Source: Pegoplata infirma (taxonomy: Eukaryota > Arthropoda > Insecta > Diptera > Anthomyiidae). From it: 64,000 nucleotides of DNA. Position 1 is the stretch's first letter. Each line of letters opens with the position of its first letter. Below the pieces are notes generated by a model. It had not been told where the DNA came from. It saw only the letters and a program-made list of their open reading frames with translations, and made no database searches. Below, piece by piece: positions 57,088-64,000 of the stretch. The stretch spans positions 135,993,182 through 136,057,181 of the forward strand of contig OY992539.1 of NCBI GenBank assembly GCA_963921195.1, in the 5' to 3' direction. Made by a program: the position numbers and the translations under genes.

Positions 57088-57340
57088 CACTCAAAATAAT
57101 TCTACAGTAAAAGGTTTAGTAAGTGATTTTGCACCAAAATCTACTAATTAGTTACTAATTTTAGTAACTTCAAGGTACTAAAATTAGTAATTTTTAATGG
57201 TTTTGAATAATATTAGTAAAAAAATTTATTATTGGTTACCAATTCCTGCACTAGGTCCTTTTGAACTAAAATTTAGTTCATTTTTTTTTTGTGTAGTATT
57301 CATAGATTCGGCCAAGCCGAATATAACTTTTCTACTTGTT
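57088..57340. repeat. CACTCAAAATAATT element fragment and family 1-like end
   Basis: A TA precedes CACTCAAAATAATTCTACAG at 57088, the shared tip of several elements here. TTAGTAA/TTACTAA motifs follow on both strands. At 57300-57340 ATAGATTCGGCCAAGCCGAA resembles the family 1 end. The borders are not resolved. Confidence 0.4.
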
Positions 57341-57534
57341 TTTTTTTTTAATTTTTTTCTCTCTATATGTTTTTTCACTCAAACATATTTTTGTTCTAAT
57401 TTCTTTTTTCACTGAAATATTTATTCACTCAAAATCCAAAATCCCGATAAAAGGGCTCGAAAATTGTCAATATCTTTTTTCACCGGAACAAACATGATAA
57501 CGTACCAGCGAAGTTATTAAAATTTTAATATTTA

Positions 57535-57965
57535 TTACAAATTTCAAAGGAATCGGATCAGTCCTTCTGGTAGCCCCTATACAAGCCACGCTCCCGATAT
57601 TCACATAATTCCCTCAAAATTCATAAAAATGAAAATATTTGATAAAAATTTTATTTTTAGGTGTTAAACGTGTACTTTAGTTACCTTATCAAATCGGAAT
57701 ATAATTGTACCATTTTTGGACTAAGTCCCCCTCATAAAAATTTTTACCGATATTCAGTTAAATCGGTATATTGACAAAAAAATAAACCAATTCCACTAAA
57801 ATTTGATTTGTGTGTGTTTTCTACACTAAATAAAGATCTAACAAAAGACAGATTTAATCGGACCATGTTTGGACTTGGGACCCATTTTCCGGAAAACACT
57901 GGTGCAGGGTATCATATGGTCGGGCTTAACCGACTATAACTTTCTTACTTGTTTTAGATTGTTTT
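57535..57965 (+). repeat. Dispersed fly repeat family 2, 3' portion
   Basis: TTTCAAAGGAATCGGATCAG, CCCCTATACAAGCCACG, GGTGTTAAACGTGTACTTTA, CCATTTTTGGACTAAGTCCC and GGACTTGGGACCCATTTTCC match 26130-26300 and 26789-26960. Because it is uninterrupted at ATTTTTGGAC, it supplies the empty site for the insertion at 26309. Lies in receptor intron 1. Confidence 0.7.
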
Positions 57966-58310
57966 ATTGTTCTATTTTAAGATTTTATAAAATATAATGA
58001 CACTAAGAACAGTGAAATTTATTTTTTAATTTAACTTTTTAAGTACAAACTTTTCAATTAATTTCATCGTTAATGCAACAATGAACTTAATTGAATAAAT
58101 TAAGTTGATTTTTTCAAAAGTTACAAAAGTCATTGTTGTATTGACAAAATCCAACGTAGGCTTAGTTTCAATTAAATGTTTAATTGTATTAACAATGAAA
58201 TTTAATTATACATATTGACATTTTTTTTTTTCTGTGCAGTTTCTAAGAATTCAGATGTCGTCCAATGTTAAGAGTTTCTTTTAATAATAAAAATCATTTT
58301 ATAAACTTAC

Positions 58311-58664
58311 AATTTCATTTATATTGATGGACTTGTTAAATTGCCAAAATAATGGTTCTGGTCGATGACATGGTATACCGATTTTGTATGTAAAATTTTC
58401 CGTTATACTTATTGGTTTTTTGCCATAATTGTAAAGTTTAATTTTAAGATCCCATGCAACAGTGGCATTTTTTGGAGTTGGACTACACTGATTTAAACTA
58501 ATGTTATAAAATTCATTAAACTCACAACATAATTGTATTGTTTGATTGAGTAATATTAAATTTAAATCGTAATTTTCTGAATAACAATTAGTAGTATTTT
58601 TTATTAATAATAATGATGTAGAAGTACTAGAATGTATTAATAGAAATAAAAGTTTGCAATACAT
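58311..58664 (-). CDS. Methuselah-like GPCR, exon 1 (signal peptide and ectodomain)
   Basis: This is the start of a secretin-like (family B) receptor of the insect Methuselah group: cell-surface, seven-pass, with a Cys-rich N-terminal domain. The ATG at 58664 opens 118 codons that end exactly in phase 0 at a donor (ATT/GTAAGT). Residues 1-20 (MYCKLLFLLIHSSTSTSLLL) are a plausible signal peptide. Several N-x-S/T sites and Cys residues follow, including IQLCCEFNEFYNISLNQCSP, the CC-x-(F/G)-x-x…C-x-P block seen in Methuselah-like ectodomains. Exons 2-4 lie at 54588-54471, 52920-52723 and 52661-52410 with fully compatible phases, giving about 307 residues. Introns 1 and 2 (3.7 and 1.55 kb) are full of transposons. 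Membership in the family is fairly secure; which paralogue is not. Confidence 0.7.
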
Positions 58665-59116
58665 TTTTATAAGAAATTTAATTTTTAATCTTTGCTTGGT
58701 GAATGGGGTTTCTGGACTGATTTTTTTTTGTTTTGTTTTTTAAACCTAAAAATTACGATTAATTTAAACACCTTTCGCATATGAACACTTTAAACCACAG
58801 TACATGAGTAGTAGTATCACAGAGTTGCATCTGATGGGTGTAAGTATTAGTGACAGCATACGGTGTAACTTTTGACGTTTCATACAAAACGTAAACAAAC
58901 ACCATAAATACATACACAAAAGCTCACACATACAGGCACACATACACTAGGCAGCGATGATTATTCTGTACTAATAACCACGCCACCATATTGGAAAGTA
59001 CGCAATTAGCACCAGTGTTTGCATACTAGTCTGTACTGTGCTTTAAACGCTTGGCATTTTTTTTTTGTTTTTTTATCAGATTTCTAAAAATATTAAATGT
59101 GGGCAATGTGCTAGTA
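58665..59116. promoter_or_regulatory. Upstream region of the receptor gene, no element assigned
   Basis: The stretch before the receptor ATG (minus strand) includes CA-rich text (ACATACACAAAAGCTCACAC) and no clear TATA or initiator that I can defend. A promoter should be here if exon 1 is the first exon. Confidence 0.3.
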
Positions 59117-59296
59117 CACTCAAAATAATAACTCTGTAAAATACTCAGTAAAATGACTGTAATCTCAATTCAATTCAAAATACAGATTTAAAAAAAAAAT
59201 ACTTTGTATTTTGTTGTGGCAAACAAAAAACAAAGTTTACTCTGTTATATTACTTTTTACTTTGTAATCTTAATTTTACAGATAACACAGCTCTAC
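59117..59296. mobile_element. CTCTGTAAA-family TIR element, copy 4 (left-end piece)
   Basis: TA then CACTCAAAATAATAACTCTG at 59117 gives the intact left terminus of the family. GACTGTAATCTCAATTCAAT, TACTTTGTATTTTGTTGTGG and CTTAATTTTACAGATAA are the inverse of 54100-54260. The right half is missing. Confidence 0.65.
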
Positions 59297-59704
59297 AAAT
59301 GTAAGGTTTGTCGCTGCGTTTTGAATTATTGAAACTAAAAGGTATAATATTTGATGCACTGAATCTAAATCTGCAACCCAAATTTTTCTATCACATCTAG
59401 ATTTTGTGTAAATCGCGGTTAAAATGTTGAAAAACTGCTTTTTTGGCCCTTTTTAAAAACGAATAATATAAGAACGCGACATGCTATTGACTTCGTTTTA
59501 AGTTTATCGTATAATTTGGAATTTAATCTTTAAGATAAGATAATATTATTTAAAAATTTAATTTTCCAACATGGTAAAAAAATCATAAACAAAAAACTCC
59601 ATTTTGAAAATATATATTGTTTAACGCAAAGTATTTTTTTAATAAACATATGAAAACCAACAAACAAAGTTTTATTTAAATTCAGGTAATGAAAAAATAT
59701 TATG
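59297..59704. other. No gene seen
   Basis: GTCGCTGCGTTTTGAAT at about 59312 recalls the tips of the ATATCGTCGCTGCG elements, but no partner end is found. The rest is AT-rich. Confidence 0.4.
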
Positions 59705-62700
59705 TACTAGCTGCTTTGCACCCGGCGTTGCCCGGGTTATAAAAAATATTATAAAATGAATGAGTTTTTTATTAGTCAGTTTATCTACTGCTTTTTTTTC
59801 GACTTCGCTTAGCGTCGGAAACATGGTGTGTACGTGTTCCTCCGTCATGGGAAGAAACCTAATATTAATGTATTTCTTTAATATTAATTAATGTATTACT
59901 TTAATGGCTTTTAAAATGAACCTATAGTTCCCTCCGCGGTTAGCAGTTTATGTGGTGAAAACTTAACTTTCACTGTAATTCAAGTGGGTATGGCATTTAA
60001 CGCATTTAGTTTAATTTCGGTCCCATGTGACCTATAGTTCCCCTATTGGTTAGCACGTGTAAAAAATTGCAATTTAGTTTGCTCAGCAGTTTTTCCACGT
60101 TTGCGGAACAGGCAAACATAATTCTCACTAAAGTACAAAAAGGCGTGCCATTATATGCCTTTTTATCAATCGCTGTTTAATATTCCCTATATCACTATTT
60201 GTGTTGAAAATTTCTTTGAAATCGGCTCAGCTGTTTTCAGGTTCTAGTATGGCAAATAGTTTGCGATCAGTTAGTTGTAACAGTAGTGGTTAAAGGAATT
60301 GGTTAAGCCGTTTTTGCATGACACCAAATAAGCCAGAAATAACGTTCTGTATATTACAAAATGACGTGATATTTTACTCCTATTTGTCTAATCGCGGGCT
60401 AACATGGCATATCGTTCCGCATCTTATATGGCGTATAGTTACGAAACAGGAAAAAATATTTTTTAATGTAATACAAAGGGGTGCGGCATTTTAAGCCCCT
60501 TTGCTCGATCGCCATGGTAAATACCATCTGTGGTGATAATTTGATTAAAATTGGTTTCACCGTTAACGCGTGAGTACGGATCAGGTAGAAATAAATGTCA
60601 ATGTATTGCAAATGGGACGTGGCGATTCACGCCTTTGTCTGGTCGTCTCTATAGTTTCCGCGTCAATAAGTACTAACTGTGATGAAAATTATAATAACAT
60701 CGGGTTCGCCGTTAAGCGTGATTACGGAAAGGCAGAATAAACTTTCAGTAGATTACAAAAGGCGTGGCAGTTGATACAGACTAAAGCTATTTATGGAAAA
60801 AGTTTTGTTAAAGCGTTATTAAGGAGCGTGATTAAGGAACATACAAAACACTTTCAGTATATTACAGAGGCGCGAGTCAATTTACGCCCCTTGTCCAAAC
60901 GCGTTCCATTTTAATCTATAGTTCCCGCCTCGGTAAGTACTTACTATCTGTGGTAAAAATTCTAAGCGGTTTAGCAGTTTTTGCTAGATTACGGAACAGA
61001 CAGAAATAGCGTTTAATAAAATAAAAAGGAGCTTGCTTTTTTATTTTTTTATTAAAATCGGTATAGTCGTTTAGGCTGATTACTGAACATGCAGAGCAAA
61101 CTTTCAGTATAGTACAAAGGTGCGTGGAATTTTCCGCCCCTTTGTCCGATCGCGGTCGCTTATAGCCTATAGTTTCCGCCTCGGTTAGTACTATCTTTGG
61201 TACAAATTTTATTAAAATCGGTTCAGCCGTTTATGCGTGGTTACGGAACAGGAAGAAATAACTTTCAATGTAATACGAAGGGGCGTGGCATTTTACGCCC
61301 CTTTTTTTCGATAGCCCTCTATTCTGGCTCATAGTTTTCGCTTCGATTAATACTAACTGTGATGAAAATTTCATGAAAATCAGTTCAGCCGTTTAAGCGT
61401 AATTGCGGAAAAGGAAGAATTAACTTTCAGCGTAATAAAAAGGGGCGTGGAATTTTTCGCCCCCTTTTTCGAACGCCCTCTATTGTGGCTTATAGTTTCC
61501 ACCTCAGTTAGTACTATATGTGATAAAAAATTCAGTGACATCGGTTAAATCGCTTTTCAGTGATTGCGAAACAGGCAGACATAGTTTCTGTATAGTACAA
61601 AGGGGCGTGGCATTTTACGCCCATTTTTCCGATCTCGGATTTTTCTGTCCTATAGTTCCCGCCTCGGTTAGTACTATCTGTGGTGAAAATTTTATGAAAA
61701 TCGGTTCAGTCGTTTTTCCGTTATTTGCGGACAGGCAGATAAAGCTTTAGCCTGGTAAAAGGGGGCGTGGCATTTTACGCCCCTTTGTTCGATCGCGGTC
61801 GCTTATAGCCTATAGTTCCCGCCTCGGTTAGTACTATCTGTGGTGAAAATTTCATGAAAATCGGTTAAGCCGTTCTTTACTTATTGCGGAACAGACAGAC
61901 AGACAATCCAACAATCAGATTTATAATAATTAATAAAAAATAATAGGGATTAAAATCGGTATAGTCGTTTAAGTATGATTACGGAACATTCAGAAAAAAC
62001 GTTCAGTATATTACAAAGGGGCGTGTCAAAAAAGTGGTATCATCCGCCTTTTTGTCCAAATGCGCTCTATTTATAATCTATAGTTTTCGCCTCGGTTAGT
62101 ACTATCATTGGTAAAAATTACACTAAAATCGGTTCAGCCGTTTATGCGTGATTTCGGAACAGGAAGAAATTACTTTCAATGTAATACAAAGGGGCGTGCC
62201 ATTTTACGCCTTCTTTTTTGATCGCTCTCTATTGTGGCTCATAGTTTTTGCTTCAGTTAATACTATCTGTGGTGAAAATTTCATGAAAATTAGCTTAGCC
62301 GTTTAAGCGTAATTGCGGAAAAGCAAGAAATAACTTTCAGTGTAATAAAAAGGGGCGTGACATTTTACGCCCCTTGTTCCGATCGCCCTCTATTGTGGCT
62401 CATAGTTTCTGCCTCGGTTAGTACTATCTGTGGTGAACATTTAAGTGAAATCGGTAAAATCGCTTTTCAGTAATCGCGGAGCAGGCAGACATAGTTTCTG
62501 TATAGTACAAAGGGGCGTGGCATTTTACGCCCACTTTTTCCGATCGCGGATTTTTCTGGCCTATTGTTTCCGCCTCGGTCAGTACTATCTGTGGTGAAAA
62601 TTTCATGAAAATCGATTCAGCCGTTTTTCCGTTATTGCCGGACAGGCAGATATAGCTTCAGCATGGTACAAAGGGGCGTGGCATTTTACGCCCCTTTGTC

Positions 62701-62880
62701 CGATCGCGGTCTCTAATGGCCTATAGCTCCCGCCTCGGTTAGTACTATCTGTGGTGAAAATTTCATGAAAATCGGATAAGCCGTTCTTCACTTATTGCGG
62801 AACAGACAGACAGACAGACAGACAGAAAGACAGACAGACAGACAAACCAACAATCAGATTTATAATATTAATAGGGATAT
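59705..62880 (+). repeat. Tandem ~160-bp array with a hairpin in each unit
   Basis: It begins ACTAGCTGCTTTGCACCCGG then CGTTGCCCGGG. Units have TTCATGAAAATCGGTTCAGC, GATTACGGAACAGG-like text, AAGGGGCGTGGCATTTTACG then CCCCTTTG, TTCCGCCTCGGTTAGTACTA and TCTGTGGTGAAAA. The hairpin AAGGGGCGT/ACGCCCCTT recurs at about 61109, 61277, 61440, 61602, 61761, 62191, 62351, 62513 and 62671, spaced mostly 158-168 bp, with more decayed copies from 60476. The end, GACAGACAGACAGACAGA then CAATCAGATTTATAATA-TTAATAGGGAT, occurs twice (61905-61948 and 62805-62877), so the last ~914 bp is a duplicate of the preceding block. Frames across it are repeat artefacts. Confidence 0.75.
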
Positions 62881-63721
62881 TAGGCGTCCCGAAAATTAGA
62901 AACTTTTGAATTTTGTGTCGGAATACTTGCCTAACGCCACTAAAGAGCTGATTGTGGGAGAATTTACGTAGTGGAACTGCAGTTGGCAAGAAGCGGTCCA
63001 AGTTGGAAAAATATCGTTTTTTTACATAAACTTATGTTCAAAGTTTTTGGCCAAATGGGCTCAAAAATTGGGAAATTTGGCGTACTTTTTTGTATCCGTA
63101 TTGGGATTTTGCGTCTTCCGATGCTGATGTTAAACACAAAAATTATTTATATTACCAAATTCTTCTTTAAGAATTGAATATGTTAATCATATTAAAATAT
63201 ATAAAAAAATGTCTTTTAGACATCGTGATATAATATCGACTAAACTGTTTCTGAATATTTCTTCAAAATTTTTGTCCAAATATTTTTCTATAATTTTATA
63301 CTTTCAACATTTTTAAATTTTTGTCAATAAACGCAAATAGTTCGTTATTACATTTTAAAAATATTTGTTTACGAAAAAGTCACAGTTGGTAGAAAGAATT
63401 TTTTCCTCTGGTCCAATTTTGTCCCTTTGCTTATTGAGTAATTAAATTTTAACTATTTACTAAATTTAAATACATTGCCATTGTAATTTAGCAAACAATA
63501 TAAATTGAAAAAAATTTGACTGCCAATAAATTTGTAATAAACACAGAAAAAAATATCGTAAAATCAAAAGTAACCAAACAAATTGTTAACAACTAAATAC
63601 TAATTCAACAACGTTTTTAATTGTATCAACAATGTATATTGTTAATGTGACAAAAATTCATTTTTATTTTATTAATAACACAGACACTTTATAAACTCAT
63701 TTAATCAAGCAAACATATATG
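62881..63721. other. No gene seen
   Basis: AT-rich DNA. CACAGAAAAAAATATCG at 63543 resembles the tips of the element at 1623, but I could not define an element. The 68-69-residue frames near 62971 and 62792 overlap the array end and have no domain. Confidence 0.4.
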
Positions 63722-63830
63722 TGAGGATAGCACGGTGGTAGTGTGCCAGACTCCAATCATGAAGGTTGCGGGTTCGCTGCCAGTTGGCGGAACACTTGTT
63801 TTTTTTTTTTTAATTTGTGATTATTTTTTT
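63722..63830 (+). mobile_element. tRNA-derived SINE
   Basis: GAGGATAGCACGGTGGTAGT matches an A box and GGTTGCGGGTTCGCTGCC a B box about 35 bases later. A poly(T)-rich run follows at 63799. Ends do not form an acceptor stem, so it is not a tRNA gene. Confidence 0.55.
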
Positions 63831-63980
63831 TTTTATTTTAAATTTTTTAAACATGTGTGAAGCCACGTTATTATTTATTTTTAAATATAATGCCACATTT
63901 TTTATTATTGTAAAAACAGCAAAAAGTACACACTGATTCTACAAACACTTTATGTACACATTTAGGCAACTATAAATATA

Positions 63981-64000
63981 TATGAGGATTAGCTCGGTGG
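63981..64000 (+). mobile_element. Start of a second SINE copy, cut by the window edge
   Basis: ATGAGGATTAGCTCGGTGG repeats the first bases of the SINE at 63722 about 260 bp later. Confidence 0.45.

Noticed and set aside
60399..62791. Several 60-76-residue frames in the hairpin array
   Set aside because: They recur with the ~160-bp unit on both strands and contain the same peptide words, so they are repeat artefacts.
1..64000. CRISPR-like or bacterial operon interpretation of the many short repeats
   Set aside because: Repeats are diverged tandem units, TIRs and subterminal motifs with introns and non-LTR elements nearby; no cas genes, ribosome-binding sites or direct repeats with unique equal spacers.

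Overview
The window looks like nuclear DNA of a higher fly (Brachycera, possibly calyptrate). It is strongly AT-rich and has short introns with GTAAGT-type donors. It holds a Methuselah-type receptor gene, fly-style dispersed repeats with (ACGG)n cores, and very dense DNA transposons. No rRNA, functional tRNA, CRISPR or bacterial-type gene was seen. About 200 bases are an assembly gap (48572-48771).

Host coding content is small. (1) A Methuselah-like GPCR lies on the minus strand, with four phase-compatible exons between 58664 and 52410; its introns are packed with transposons, and the exons for the last membrane segments were not found. (2) A short THAP zinc-finger protein lies at 31944-32285 (+), in two exons with a 66-bp intron. 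(3) A Ser/Thr-rich, internally repetitive reading frame at 42246-43282 continues at 46224-46379 after interruption by a retrotransposon.

Mobile DNA fills most of the rest. 1-12.2 kb: dispersed repeats and nested palindromic TIR elements. 12.2-24.6 kb: a ~180-bp satellite array carrying a 9.07-kb foldback-type palindrome (14076-23148) with a 9-bp target duplication. 24.8-29.2 kb: a TA-flanked palindrome, then a composite with a head-to-head tandem array. 29.2-35.9 kb: a third copy of the satellite, the THAP gene and several TIR elements. 35.87-41.86 kb: a stack of insertions within insertions, most dated by exact target duplications. 43.28-46.22 kb: a 5'-truncated non-LTR retrotransposon with reverse transcriptase and RNase H, broken by an 11-bp tandem duplication. 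46.4-52.3 kb: a SINE, palindromes and the gap. 52.4-58.7 kb: the receptor gene. 59.7-62.9 kb: a ~160-bp hairpin-bearing tandem array. 63.7-64 kb: SINE copies.

The elements do not form a pathway. What can be read is an order of events: many insertions can be placed in sequence because one interrupts another, and at three sites another copy inside the window shows the uninterrupted state.
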